NCBI RefSeq assembly: GCF_018866325.1
Contig: NZ_CP076457.1
Span: 3,941,001 to 4,005,000 of the forward strand
Length of the DNA stretch: 64,000 nt
Reading direction: 5' to 3'
From: Streptomyces sp. YPW6
Lineage (GTDB): Bacteria > Actinomycetota > Actinomycetes > Streptomycetales > Streptomycetaceae
In this document: positions 17,651 through 27,700 of the stretch, in pieces
How the letters are laid out: every line of letters begins with the position of its first letter
Numbering within the stretch: the first letter of the stretch is position 1
Translations under genes and position numbers: made by a program
The notes under the pieces: model-generated
What the model saw: the letters and a program-made list of their open reading frames with translations, nothing else
Told to the model about the DNA's origin: nothing
The model's database searches: none

Positions 17651-20345
17651 GACTCTCCTCCTCGTCGGGCCGCCGCTGCCGTCCGGGCACCGCGAGCCGC
17701 CACAGGTCGCGGGCCGTTCCGGCGGAGAGCGGGCGGTCCTGATCTCTCATCATTCGGCGCAGCAGCCAGTCCAGCCGCCGCTGGTCGCGTTCCTCGGCGA
17801 TCAGTGCGGGCAGCAGCGCGGCCAGTCCCGGCCGCGTCCAGGCGCGGCCGTCCCTGCGTGTCGCGGAGCGCAGCATGTGCTCCAGGGCGTCGAGCGCCAC
17901 GCCCTGGGACCGTGCGGTGTTCAGCGCGGTCCAGAACAGGTCGGCCAGCCGCCCGATCAGTTCGGGCCGGGTCGCGGCCAGGGCGAGCAGCAGCGGCCAG
18001 TCGCCCCGGTCGGCCAGCGGGGTGCCGGGGTCCTCGTCGAGGACGTCGTCCACGTCGATCAGTGCCAGCCGGACGATGGTCGCCAGGGCGAGGTCCTGGT
18101 ACTCCTCGCCGCGATGCCCGGTCCAGTCGGCCAGCCGCCCCAGGACGACGGGGCACTCCGGGAGCAGCAGCAGCCGGACCACGTTCAGCGAGGCCACGGC
18201 CAGCAGCTCGCCGTCGTCGTGGATCCCGATCCGGGCCAGCGTGTCCAGGGTCTCGTCCGTCGAGTCGGCGGACCGCCCGTAGCCGAGCGCCATCGCCGCC
18301 GTCCAGCGCAGCGGGACCGAGCCGTACCGCGACCAGTCGTCGACCACCTTGCGCACCGCCTTGCGGTGCGAGGCGTGCCCGGCTGCCTGGTCCAGCGCGG
18401 CGGCTGCGAACACCCTGCGGCGCTGTGTGGGCGCCTCGGCGAGCGGCCGGACCAGCTCGCCGTACCCGTGCTCGAAGTCCCGTACGGACAGCTCTCCGGC
18501 GGCCACCGCGGCCCGCATCGACACATCCGGCCGGGGATCGTCGGCGAGCAGCCGCAGCCAGCGGACGACCGGAAGCCGGACCGGGAAGTGCCGGTCCCAG
18601 ACCTCGGCCAGCACGGCGGCGGGCAGTGCGGCTCCCCGGTAGTAGACCAGCCGCCCCTTCACCTCGGTGCCCGCCACGTCGACGGTGCCGTCGACCTGCC
18701 GGGCGCGCGAGAGCGCCAGGTCGGATTCCGGGTCGTCGCAGAACAGAGGACGCGCCGGGGTGTTGTCCGGATCGCTCTGTACGGACAGTTCCCAGGTCAG
18801 CAGATGGGCGGCGGCGGACACCGCGCTGTGCGACGCCCCGCCGAGCACCGCGAGCGCGATCCGGAACGCGACCGGGTGGAACAGCGCGGCGACACCGGAG
18901 CGCACGGGCGTCCGGCCGTCGCCGGGGGGCGGGGCGGCCAGGGCCCGGTCCACCCCGGCGAACCACTCGTACGCCTGCACGGCCGCGAGCCCGCGGCATC
19001 CGGACAGCAACTCCTCGCGGTCGACGGTGCCCAGGAGGTGCCCGGCCAGCAGCGAGGCGAACACCTCGGCCTCGGCGGGGCGCAGGTCGTCGAGCCCCAC
19101 CGCCTCGGTGACCTCGGGATCCTCCTGGAGCTCGGCAGCCCGCGCCGAAAGCCGCGAGAACGCCCCGCCCCGGTCCTCGCGGGGGTCCCCGTCCCGGCCT
19201 GCGCCCCCGGTCCGGCCTGCGCCTCCGCCCCGGTCCTCGCCCGCGTCCCCGGTCCGGCCCGCGTCCCCGGTCCCGCCCTCGCGTTCGTCCCGGCCCGCGT
19301 CCCCGGTCCGGCCCTCGCGTTCGTCCCGGCTCCCGTCCCGGTGCGGGAACCGGGCCCCGTCCCGGTCCCCGCCGCCGCTGTGGCCCCCGTGCCGTCCCGT
19401 GTCGCCGTGTTCCTCCTCCAGCCGCTCCCGCAGCCGGACGGCGACCAGATCACGGGTGGGGGCGGGCGGGCAGATCGCCCCGTACCGCCCGGCCAGCAGC
19501 GGGTTCGCCGCCGAGCCGACGCTCACCACGACGACCGCGTACGAGCCCCGTGCGGCCAGCGCCGAGGCCAGCTGGTCCAGGTCCGTCTCGTCGGGCGGCA
19601 GTGTGCCCGGCCGGTCGAGCGCGGGCTCCAGCAGATACCCGGTACCGCGCCGGTGTCCGCCCTCCCCGGCGGACACCTCGCCGACCAGGGTGCGGACCCC
19701 TTCCTCCGGGGCGGCGCGGCGCACCCGCTCGCTGCTCCCCGCGCCCTCGCCGTTCCGGGTGACCTCCTCCAGGAGCGCGAGGGCGGTGCTGGTCCGGCCC
19801 GTGCCGGGGGCGCCGCCGAGCACCAGCAGGCGCCGCGATTCCAGCGCCCGGCGCAGCCGTACGTACCCCGCCGGCTCGATGTGGGCCCGCCGCAGTCGCC
19901 GCAACTCCTCCTCGGGAACCGGGCCGTCGCGCATCGTGAGCCCGGAACGCCGGGCGTCGAGCGTGACGTTGATGTCCCCGACGTGGGCGTGTCCGATGCG
20001 CGAGCGGTCGAAGCTGGTGAAGTCCCGTCCGCTGGTGAGGAGTTTCTGCCCGGCCCGTCGGGCGCGCGCGGCGGCGGCGAGGTCGGTCGGCTCCTTCTCG
20101 CCCTCCTCGTCGGCGAGCGGGTCGCGGGTCAGTTCCTTGAAGCGGTCGGCGGCGCGCTCGCGCTCCTTCTCCCGCTCGGCGCCCTCGTCGTCGGCGGAGT
20201 CGGGTGCGTCGGGACCGTCCGGGGCGTCCTTGGACCGGTCGTCCTTCCGTGCCCCTCCGCGCGCCGGGGCGTCGGGCGAGCGGTCGTCCCTGGCCTGGAC
20301 GCGTACGGGCTCGGCGGGGCCGTCGGCCACTGCTTCGTCGGCCAT
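17643..20345 (-). CDS. P-loop NTPase with HEAT-like C-terminal region
   Basis: 900 residues from ATG 20345, 2 bp after the cyclase-like gene. The first 100 residues are acidic and disordered. A P-loop 'GGAPGTGRTSTA' lies near residues 176-187, followed by hydrophobic strands ('SYAVVVVSVGSAAN') consistent with an AAA+/STAND NTPase. Residues about 335-390 are a Gly/Asp/Arg/Glu low-complexity insert made of repeated 'DEREGGTGDAGR'-like units. The last 450 residues are regular Ala/Leu helices with the pacing of HEAT/TPR solenoids. STAND proteins of this layout act as sensor-switch proteins in bacterial immunity and signalling. The P-loop is seen; the STAND assignment is inferred, since no complete NB-ARC sensor motifs were identified. 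Confidence 0.65.
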   Translation of the reverse strand: MADEAVADGPAEPVRVQARDDRSPDAPARGGARKDDRSKDAPDGPDAPDSADDEGAEREKERERAADRFKELTRDPLADEEGEKEPTDLAAAARARRAGQKLLTSGRDFTSFDRSRIGHAHVGDINVTLDARRSGLTMRDGPVPEEELRRLRRAHIEPAGYVRLRRALESRRLLVLGGAPGTGRTSTALALLEEVTRNGEGAGSSERVRRAAPEEGVRTLVGEVSAGEGGHRRGTGYLLEPALDRPGTLPPDETDLDQLASALAARGSYAVVVVSVGSAANPLLAGRYGAICPPAPTRDLVAVRLRERLEEEHGDTGRHGGHSGGGDRDGARFPHRDGSRDEREGRTGDAGRDEREGGTGDAGRTGDAGEDRGGGAGRTGGAGRDGDPREDRGGAFSRLSARAAELQEDPEVTEAVGLDDLRPAEAEVFASLLAGHLLGTVDREELLSGCRGLAAVQAYEWFAGVDRALAAPPPGDGRTPVRSGVAALFHPVAFRIALAVLGGASHSAVSAAAHLLTWELSVQSDPDNTPARPLFCDDPESDLALSRARQVDGTVDVAGTEVKGRLVYYRGAALPAAVLAEVWDRHFPVRLPVVRWLRLLADDPRPDVSMRAAVAAGELSVRDFEHGYGELVRPLAEAPTQRRRVFAAAALDQAAGHASHRKAVRKVVDDWSRYGSVPLRWTAAMALGYGRSADSTDETLDTLARIGIHDDGELLAVASLNVVRLLLLPECPVVLGRLADWTGHRGEEYQDLALATIVRLALIDVDDVLDEDPGTPLADRGDWPLLLALAATRPELIGRLADLFWTALNTARSQGVALDALEHMLRSATRRDGRAWTRPGLAALLPALIAEERDQRRLDWLLRRMMRDQDRPLSAGTARDLWRLAVPGRQRRPDEEESHG

Positions 20346-20347
20346 GC

Positions 20348-21331
20348 TCAGTCCTTCCCCTTGTCGGTGCCGGTGACGCGGCCGATGTGCACGGGCTGCT
20401 GGTAGACGTTGTGCCGGTGCACGGAGAGGTCGCCCCGCGCGGTGTACCGGACGGACCCGCCGCCGTCCTCGCCGTCCTCGCGGTCCTCGACGTCACCGCC
20501 GTCCGAGTCCCCGCCGTCCACGTCCCCGCGCGGGCGCTGCGCCGAGGGCACGGCCGCCTCCGCCGCACCGCCGGCCCCGGCCGCCCCCGGCGCGTCGTCG
20601 CCCCCCGCCTCCCGCGGACCGAGCGCCCCGGTGTCCGGCGCGGGCCGTCCCGGCAGGTGGAACCAGGCGGTGACGGCGCCTTCCTTGAGGGCGAGCCGCG
20701 CCGGGGCGAAGCGGGCGGGATCGATGAACTTGCCCCCGGCCTGCACCACATCGGCGTAGAGGGAGTCGGAGACGGCGAGGACCAGATCCGCCCGCTCGCG
20801 GTCCAGGAGCTCCCGGGCGACGGAGGAGTCGGCGAGACGGCACGTCAGGTCGACCGCGCGCCCGCTGATGCCCCGGCTGTCGTGCCGTACGGGGCCGACG
20901 TGCATCGCCACCCGCAGCCCGAGCGGTACGAGCAGGGAGCCGTTCTCCTCCCGGAGGTTCTCGTGGACCTCCACCGTCCAGAGGCCGAGCAGCCGCGACA
21001 CCGGGATCCGGCCCGGGACCGACATCAGCACGCCGTCCCCGCGGTCCTCCCTGTGGACGGCGTCCCGGGCCACCCCGGACTGGGCGAGCGCGGACTCCAG
21101 GACCCGGTAGATCCGCTGCCGCATCCGCGGCTTCTCCGCGTCGTTGTACTGCCCGGAACGCCTGGCGTCCACGCTGATGACCAACTCGTAGCGTGCCTCG
21201 TCGGCACCGAACGCCTCGTGTGCCGCCCTGTGTTGCGCCCCGTGTTCCACCCCGTGCCCCGCTCTCTCTCCGCTTGCCGTCCCGTACAGCTTCCGGCCCG
21301 GGACGTAGGCCGTCTGTAGCCGTTTACACAC
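20348..21331 (-). CDS. Class III nucleotide cyclase-like protein
   Basis: Up to 327 residues from GTG 21331; a later start is possible because no strong ribosome site is seen. The cyclase-like domain spans residues about 45-210. 'ELVISVDARRSG' gives the first metal Asp (D55), 'EDRGDGVLMS' the second (D99), and 'LRVAMHVGPV' the dimer-strand pattern. The GxxVNxxxRL catalytic segment reads 'GRAVDLTCRL', so the usual Asn is Asp161 while the Arg (R165) is kept. A short beta domain ('TAWFHLPGRP') and an acidic disordered tail follow. In Pycsar systems such a cyclase makes cyclic pyrimidine nucleotides on phage attack. It is the first gene of the leftward nine-gene operon that contains a PycTM-like effector. 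Cyclase ancestry is likely; activity and base choice are open. Confidence 0.65.
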   Translation of the reverse strand: MCKRLQTAYVPGRKLYGTASGERAGHGVEHGAQHRAAHEAFGADEARYELVISVDARRSGQYNDAEKPRMRQRIYRVLESALAQSGVARDAVHREDRGDGVLMSVPGRIPVSRLLGLWTVEVHENLREENGSLLVPLGLRVAMHVGPVRHDSRGISGRAVDLTCRLADSSVARELLDRERADLVLAVSDSLYADVVQAGGKFIDPARFAPARLALKEGAVTAWFHLPGRPAPDTGALGPREAGGDDAPGAAGAGGAAEAAVPSAQRPRGDVDGGDSDGGDVEDREDGEDGGGSVRYTARGDLSVHRHNVYQQPVHIGRVTGTDKGKD

Positions 21332-21346
21332 GGCGGGGCAGAGCTT

Positions 21347-22057
21347 CTACTCCCGATGTCCCTCCGCGAGGAGGGCGAGCAGTTCGGGGTCGAGGATCTC
21401 CACCATGCGGGTACCGGTGCGCACGATGTTCTGGGCGCGCAGCAGGCGCAGTGCCTTGGCGACCGCCTCCCGGGTCGCGCCGACGGTGGCGGCCAGTTCG
21501 TCCTGGGCGAGGTGGACGACGACGCCGTGGTGCCCGGTACCCGGTACGGGCGGCGCGTAGGGGCCCGGGGCCGTGGCCCCGGAGAGTTCGGTGAGCCGGC
21601 TCGCCAGCCGCTGGAGGACGGTCAGCGAGGCGAGGGCGGAGCGCTCCTGGTCGGCGCTGCGCAGCCGGAAGGTCAGCTGGCGGATCACCAGCCCGCTGAC
21701 CCGGGGGTGGGTGGCGAGGAAGCGGCGGAACGCGTCGCCGCCGATGACGGTCGCCTCGACGGTCCCCAGGGCCCGGACCGTGGCACTGCGCGGATGGTTG
21801 TCCAACGCGGCCATTTCCCCCAGCAGTTCGCCCGGACCGCGAAGCCCCAGTATCAGCCGGGTGGTGCCCCGGTCGGTCGTGCGGGAGACGGTCGCCCAGC
21901 CGCGGTTCATGATGACCACATGGCCGGTCCGGTCGCCCTCGGTCAGGAGCGGGGCGTCGGCCGGGTACTGCTTGCGGTGTCCCAGGGCTATGACGCTCTC
22001 GTACTCCGGGGCGGTCAGCGCCCGCCCGAACGCCAGCTCATCGCCGAGCAGCCCCAT
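21347..22057 (-). CDS. Crp/Fnr-family transcriptional regulator
   Basis: 236 residues from ATG 22057 behind GGGGAGTG. The N-terminal cNMP-binding beta-barrel shows 'LTEGDRTGHVVIMNRG' and 'GPGELLGEMAALDNHPRSATVRA', the phosphate-binding-cassette region. The long helix 'RLRSADQERSALASL' and the winged HTH ('LAQDELAATVGATREAVAKALRLLR') complete the fold. The gene ends 15 bp upstream of the cyclase-like gene start on the same strand, so it may lie at the head of, or just outside, that operon. A cyclic-nucleotide-responsive role next to a cyclase-like gene is attractive but unproven. I see no operator that I can support. Confidence 0.85.
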   Translation of the reverse strand: MGLLGDELAFGRALTAPEYESVIALGHRKQYPADAPLLTEGDRTGHVVIMNRGWATVSRTTDRGTTRLILGLRGPGELLGEMAALDNHPRSATVRALGTVEATVIGGDAFRRFLATHPRVSGLVIRQLTFRLRSADQERSALASLTVLQRLASRLTELSGATAPGPYAPPVPGTGHHGVVVHLAQDELAATVGATREAVAKALRLLRAQNIVRTGTRMVEILDPELLALLAEGHRE

Positions 22058-22401
22058 GGCCACTCCCCCCGCGGCGGTATGTATGGCCCGATCTCGTTGG
22101 CGTAGATGGTTCCAGAACCGCCCCTGGAGGGGCGTGGATCGCGCCACCTGTGCGCTACGCATAGGTAACCGATGCATGGCCTGGTCGTGGCGGTGGCGGC
22201 CGTACACCCCATCCCCGTACGGGCATGGAGGAAGGAAGCCCTCCGCGGCGCGGCGTCCCCGTCTCCTCCCTCGGCCGGGCCGCTGACCGGGGGAGTCCCG
22301 GCGCGGAGGGGCCACGGCCGCGCCGTCACGCCGATACGGCGCCGGGGTTACGGGTGCACGGGCGACTTGGCGAGAACTCGGGTTTGGCCCCCCGCATGCG
22401 A

Positions 22402-22442
22402 CCGGCCCCGGGGAGGCGGGCGACAGGCCTCCCCGGGGCCGG
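22402..22442 (-). terminator. GC-rich hairpin downstream of the lysyl-oxidase-like gene
   Basis: Perfect 16-bp inverted repeat, arms 22402-22417 and 22427-22442, with a 9-base loop. It lies 45 bp past the stop of the leftward lysyl-oxidase-like gene. The rest of 22058-22486 holds the promoter region of the Crp-like gene; no other feature was seen there. Confidence 0.8.
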
Positions 22443-22486
22443 CGGAAGGTGCGCCGCCGCGTGGAGCGGCGCTCGTGCCGGGAGGG

Positions 22487-24361
22487 TCAGTTGGCGTCCA
22501 CCAGGTGGTGGGCGGGGACCTGCACGGTCCGGGCGCCCTTCTTGCCGCCCAGGACGACCTTGCGCAGGGCGCTGTTGTTCGTGTGGTCGGTCTCCTTGAG
22601 CCGGTTCTCCGGGTTGGCGAGGACCTGGATGTAGTACGTGCCGTTCGGCAGGTCCGTGATGTCGAAGGACTGGCCGGGCAGGTCCTGGGTGTAGGTGTCA
22701 CCGGAGCCGACGTCGAGCACCTCGCGGACGGAGATCGAGTTCTCCTGGCCGCACGCGGTGGACAGGTCGGTGTTGTCCGGATGCCAGTTGGCGTTCTTCA
22801 CCGTGTAGTCGACGGCGTCGGTGTTGGCCAGGCAGAACGCCTCCTTGCCGCTGCGCACCGACTCCTTCTTGTCGGCCTTCAGCAGCCGGTAGCTGGCGAA
22901 GTCCGTGAAGTGCCAGTGCTCGTGGCCGGGGCGCGGGTCCCACTCCATGGTGCCGGTCGGGGTGTACCCGACCTGCTTGCCCCGGGCGTCGTAGAAGTAC
23001 TGGTAGGCGTCCATCAGTTCCTTGCCCGGGGTGCGGAAACCGTCCACGACGAGCTTGGCCGGGCCCGCGTTCCACACGTTGGCGCTGAAGGCGAGGTAGT
23101 CCTTGCCGGGGATGTCCTCGTAGCCGTCGCTGACGGTGATGCCGTAGGCGGGCAGCGAGCGCAGGTCCGGCTTGGGCACGTCGGGCACGGTGGCCCTGCC
23201 GGTGGGCCGCTCGGCGTTGGGCCGGGCCGCGGGCGCCTGCCGCGAACCGTCCGTCTGTCCGGGCCGGTCGCCGGCCTCGGCGGCGGAGAAGGCCTGCCGC
23301 TTGAGGGACGCCTTCTTCAGTGCCCAGGGCAGTGCGGGCGGCGCCGGCGGGTAGGGCCCGTGCCCGATGTTGAAGGTGGGGGCGGCGCCGGTGGTCGGGG
23401 CGGCGGGGGCCTCGGGCCGGGCGGGAGCACCGTGCGCGGCATGGGCGGAGGCCGCGGTGTGCCCGGAGGGGGCGGACGGTGTGTGCCCGGAGGGGGCGGC
23501 CGGTGTGTGCCCGGAGGGGGCGGCGGGCGCGTCGGGGGCCTGTCCGTGTCCCTCATGCCCGTGCTGGACCGCGTGCCGGTCGTATCCCTGCCGCCCGGCG
23601 GCGGACCGGGGAGCCGCGCTCCGGGCGGCGGGTGCCGACTCCTGGTCCTCTTCCCAACTGCGTTCGCGCACCGTGACCTTGACGGTCTGCGGTTTGTTCG
23701 CGATGCCGAAGAGGTCGCGGTACGTCTTCGTCACCGAGATCGTGGCGGTGTAGGTCCCGGCCGCGAGCTGGACCGGCTTGGCGTAGTACCCGGCGTAGGT
23801 GTTGGACGCCCAGCCGTTCTCGACGCCCCACACCGAGCCGAGGGTGAACGGGTTCACCGGGCAGCTCTGCGGATACGTCGAGTTGGCGGGTGCGTCCGGC
23901 CGGATCCGCCCGGAGGCGTTGTTGGGGCAGAAGTCCTCGGTCCGCTTCAGCACGGTCCTGCCGGCGGCGTCGGTGACGGTGATCCGCGCGAAGCCCGGCA
24001 GCCCGGAGAAGTCCTTCACGAGCCCGGCGGGAAGTGCCCTGGCCGTGGTCTTCCTGCCGTTGCGGAGCACCTGCGTGGCGACGACCGGATCCTTGTACGA
24101 CTTACGGGTCACCTTGAGCTCGAAGGCGCCGTTCTCCGAGGTCAGATAGGTCCCGAGGTCGAGGTAGACACCGGGATCGTCCTTCCACGAGTCGAGCGTC
24201 ACCGAGGTGGTGGCGGCGATCAGGCTGAGCTTCGGCGACGGCTCCGCCGTCCTGGCGTCGGGCGCGGCGGCCACGACACCCGCCGTCAGGGCGACGGCCG
24301 CGGCAACGGCGAGCGAGGGGCGGGCGAGACGGCCGGGGCGGCCCTGCGGGGATCTGGTCAT
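22487..24361 (-). CDS. Secreted lysyl-oxidase-like copper protein
   Basis: 624 residues. Two adjacent ATGs occur (24364 and 24361); the second is better spaced from GAGGA. A twin-Arg-free Sec signal 'LAVAAAVALTAGVVAAA' ends near residue 30. Residues about 30-260 form a Cys-containing beta domain with 'CPNNASGRIRPDAPANS'. A disordered middle follows with three SGHTP repeats and His-rich runs. The C-terminal 210 residues carry the lysyl-oxidase-like signature around 'GHEHWHFTDF' and 'TDHTNNSALRKVVL'. The family oxidises peptidyl lysine using copper and a quinone cofactor, which would fit cross-linking of the cell surface. The His residues expected for copper are present. The specific substrate is unknown. 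The gene is transcribed divergently from the AfsR-like regulator. Confidence 0.8.
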   Translation of the reverse strand: MTRSPQGRPGRLARPSLAVAAAVALTAGVVAAAPDARTAEPSPKLSLIAATTSVTLDSWKDDPGVYLDLGTYLTSENGAFELKVTRKSYKDPVVATQVLRNGRKTTARALPAGLVKDFSGLPGFARITVTDAAGRTVLKRTEDFCPNNASGRIRPDAPANSTYPQSCPVNPFTLGSVWGVENGWASNTYAGYYAKPVQLAAGTYTATISVTKTYRDLFGIANKPQTVKVTVRERSWEEDQESAPAARSAAPRSAAGRQGYDRHAVQHGHEGHGQAPDAPAAPSGHTPAAPSGHTPSAPSGHTAASAHAAHGAPARPEAPAAPTTGAAPTFNIGHGPYPPAPPALPWALKKASLKRQAFSAAEAGDRPGQTDGSRQAPAARPNAERPTGRATVPDVPKPDLRSLPAYGITVSDGYEDIPGKDYLAFSANVWNAGPAKLVVDGFRTPGKELMDAYQYFYDARGKQVGYTPTGTMEWDPRPGHEHWHFTDFASYRLLKADKKESVRSGKEAFCLANTDAVDYTVKNANWHPDNTDLSTACGQENSISVREVLDVGSGDTYTQDLPGQSFDITDLPNGTYYIQVLANPENRLKETDHTNNSALRKVVLGGKKGARTVQVPAHHLVDAN

Positions 24362-24797
24362 CATTCCTCGTACTTCCGGTTTCCGAGTGCGTGATGGAAC
24401 GTGGACGGGCAGCACGGCCCCAGCGCAACTCACCTGTGGCGACGCTGTGTCCGGCCTGTGAGAGCCGGTCCCCCGGCCCCGGGTTGTCTGCGGTCCCCCG
24501 AATGGCGCAGGGTTGTCCGAAAGGCGAGCCCGCGGCCACCGACCGCTCGGGCACATTCCGGGCCGTCCGACGGCCCGTTCGGGCGCGCGGCGGAACCGGG
24601 TCCCGGCGCGGCGGCTAATCAATCTTGTCAGGGCGGTGTTCCAGGGAGCGATACGTTCCGGGGCCGTCTTGCCGCCCGATACGCAGCACTGGTGAGATGG
24701 CTGTCACAGACTCATCTGGACGGCAGGAACGCGGAGCGTCGGCTATGCGTGGGTGGTGGCGGAAACCCCATCCGTGGCCGCCGGAGGAGGAAGCATC
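24362..24797. other. Divergent intergenic region
   Basis: 436 bp between the leftward lysyl-oxidase-like gene and the rightward AfsR-like gene. It must hold both promoters. TTGTCA at 24626 with a GATACG-like box about 19 bp on is only a weak candidate. No repeat or RNA structure was noticed. Confidence 0.5.
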
Positions 24798-27700
24798 GTG
24801 AATGACATCGCGGAGAACAGCAGAGTGCAGTTCCGGATCCTGGGCTCGTTCGAATGCTGGGACGGCAACGACCGAATCCGGGTCGGCGGACCGGTCCACG
24901 AAAAGGTTCTGGTCACGCTCCTGCTGGAACCCCACCGCGTCCTCCCGGTCTTTCGGCTGGTGGAAGCCGCCTGGGACGAGAACGCCCCCGCCACCGCCGC
25001 CCATCAGGTGCGCAAGGCCGTCGCGGAGCTACGCCAGCGCATTCCCGGCGGACGGGATCTGATCGTCACCGAGGGGCCCGGCTATCGGGCCCTCACCACG
25101 CCGGAGCAGGTCGATCTCTCCCGATTCACCGAGGGATTAAAACAGGCCAGAGAAGCCGCTGCCGCCGGGCAAAGCACCCACGCCATGACGACACTTCGCG
25201 AGGCGCTGGCACTGTGGCGGGGGCCTTTGCTCGCGGGCACCGGCGGATCGGTTCTGTCCGCCGCCTCCGCCGCCCTGGAAGAACGCCGCCTCACCGCCGT
25301 TGAGCAGCTTTTCGACCTGCGGCTCGCGAACGGTGAAAGCAGCGAGATCATCGGGGAATTACGAGAATTCATCGATGCGCATCCGCTGCGGGAAACACTG
25401 CGTGGCCAGCTCATGCTCGCGCTCTTCCGTTCCGGTCGACAGGCCGACGCGCTGGAGGAGTTCGCGAAAGTCCGCGACTATTTGATCGACGAACTCGGCA
25501 TCGGCCCCGGCGACGCGCTCGCGGAGCTGCACAACGCGGTGCTCCGCAACAGCCCGGAACTCGCTGCTCCTCAACTGCCCGCCACGGAAGCTACGTTCAC
25601 CCCGGAGGGCAAGCCCTCCACCCTCCCCTACGATCTGCGCGACTTCACCGGACGGGAGGCGGAGGTCAGCGAACTGCTCGGGTTCGTGGAGGAGGCCCCG
25701 GGGTCCGGACCGCTGATCGTCGCTATCGACGGCATGGGCGGAAGCGGCAAGACCTCACTGGCCGTGCGCGCGGCACACCGGCTCACGGAGGACTACCCCG
25801 ACGCCCAGCTCTACATCGACCTCCGCGGTTTCACCCCCGACGGCCGGCCGCTGAGTCCCGGTGCGGCGGCCGAGTCCCTCCTGCGCATGCTCGGTGTGCC
25901 CGGCGACCGCATCCCGGACGACGCCGAGGGCCGCATCGCCCTGTGGCGGCGCACGATGAGCACCCACCGGATGATCCTGCTGCTCGACAACGCCCTGGAC
26001 GATGCGCAGGTCAGGCCGCTCCTCACCTCCCCCACCGAGACACTGGTCCTGGTCACGAGCCGTGTGCCGCTCATGGACCTGGACGCGGCCCACACGGTGT
26101 CCCTGGGGGTCATGCCGCCGGGCGACAGTGTCGCGCTCGTCGAGGGTGTACTCGGCCGGACGCGGGCGGAGAACGAACCGGAGGCCGTCGCCCAGCTCAC
26201 GGAACTCTGCGGCCACCTTCCGCTCGCCCTGCGGATCGCGGCCGCCCGGTTGCGCAAGCGGCCCCGCTGGACCGTCCGTTACCTGGTCGACCGGCTCCGG
26301 GACGACGCCCACCGGCTGGCCGAACTCAACTCGGGGGAACGCAGCGTCGAGGTGACGCTGCGGCTCTCCTACGAGGGCCTGGCCGCCGAGACCCGCGAGG
26401 CGTTCCGGCTCCTCGGCCAGTACCCGGGGTCCGAGATCAACACCTACGCCGCCGGAGCCCTGCTCGGGACCGGTTCCCGGGAGGCGGAGGACGTCCTGGA
26501 GTACCTCCTCGACATGCACCTGCTCCAGCAGCACGAGACCGGTCGCTACGCCTTCCACGACCTCGTCCGCAGCTTCGCGCAGAACCTCTCGCGCGGCGGT
26601 GCCCTGCGGCCGCCGGAGGCCGGTGCGGAGCCGCGCCCCACGGCCGACGGGGACGACGAGATCAAGCGCGCCGTGGCCCGGCTGCTCGACTTCGCCCTGG
26701 ACGCCACCGACGCGGCCTGCGACCTGCTGTTTCCCGGCCGGGTCCGGGTCGGCCGCGCCGGGCCCCCGACGCGGTCGGCCGAGCTGCCGCCGCTGGAGAC
26801 CGTCGAGCAGGCCCGCGACTGGCTGGAGCGCGAACAGGACTCGCTGCTCGCCGCCGTGTCCCTGGCCTACCGCTGGGAGATGGACCGGCACGTGGGGCTG
26901 CTGGCCGCCAACGTGGTCTTCCCGCTCGATCTGCGCGGGCGCCTGGAGGAGTTCAGGGAGCTGACCCGCGTCGCGGTGGCCGCCTCCCGCCGGCTCGGCG
27001 ACGACGCGCTGCTCCGGCTCAGCCTCTCCAACCTCGCCGTGGCCTGCTGGAAGCTCGGGCGCCTCACCGAGGGCATCGCGATGTCGGAAGAGGCCCTCGC
27101 CCTGGCCATCGGCCTCGACGACCGGCGCGGCGAGGCGAAGGACACCGGTGTCCTGGGGCTGCTGCTCAGCACCCTGGGGCGGTACGACGAGGCGCTGCCG
27201 CGGCTGCGGCAGTCCATCGAGATCAAGCGGCAGCTGGGCGCGGAGCGTGCCGAGGCCGAGTCCCTGACCAACCTCAGCAGCCTGTACGCGGAATGGGGAC
27301 GCTACCCGGAGGCGGTGGAGGCGGCCACCCGGTCCGTCGCCCTGTCCCGCTCCATCGGCTCGGTCGACAAGGAGGTCGAGGGGCTGACCGATCTGGCCGT
27401 GGCGAGGATCGGTCTGGGAGAGATCGCCGCGGCCTCGGAGCTCCTGGCCCGCGCCCGCAAGCTGGCGGGGGAGACCATGTCGCCCGCCGACCTGTCGCTG
27501 GTCCTCGCCCTGTCCGCCGAAGTCGCCGACCGGCTCGGCGAGAGCGCCCAGGCCGAGGAGTGGGGGGAGTCGGCGCTGGGCCTGGGCGACCTCAGCGGTG
27601 TCCCCATGCGCGAGGCCGCCGTCGGCAACATCATCGGCCGGTTCCACACGCGCAACGGCCGGTACGCAGCGGCCTTCGAACTCCACGCGCGGGCCCGTGA

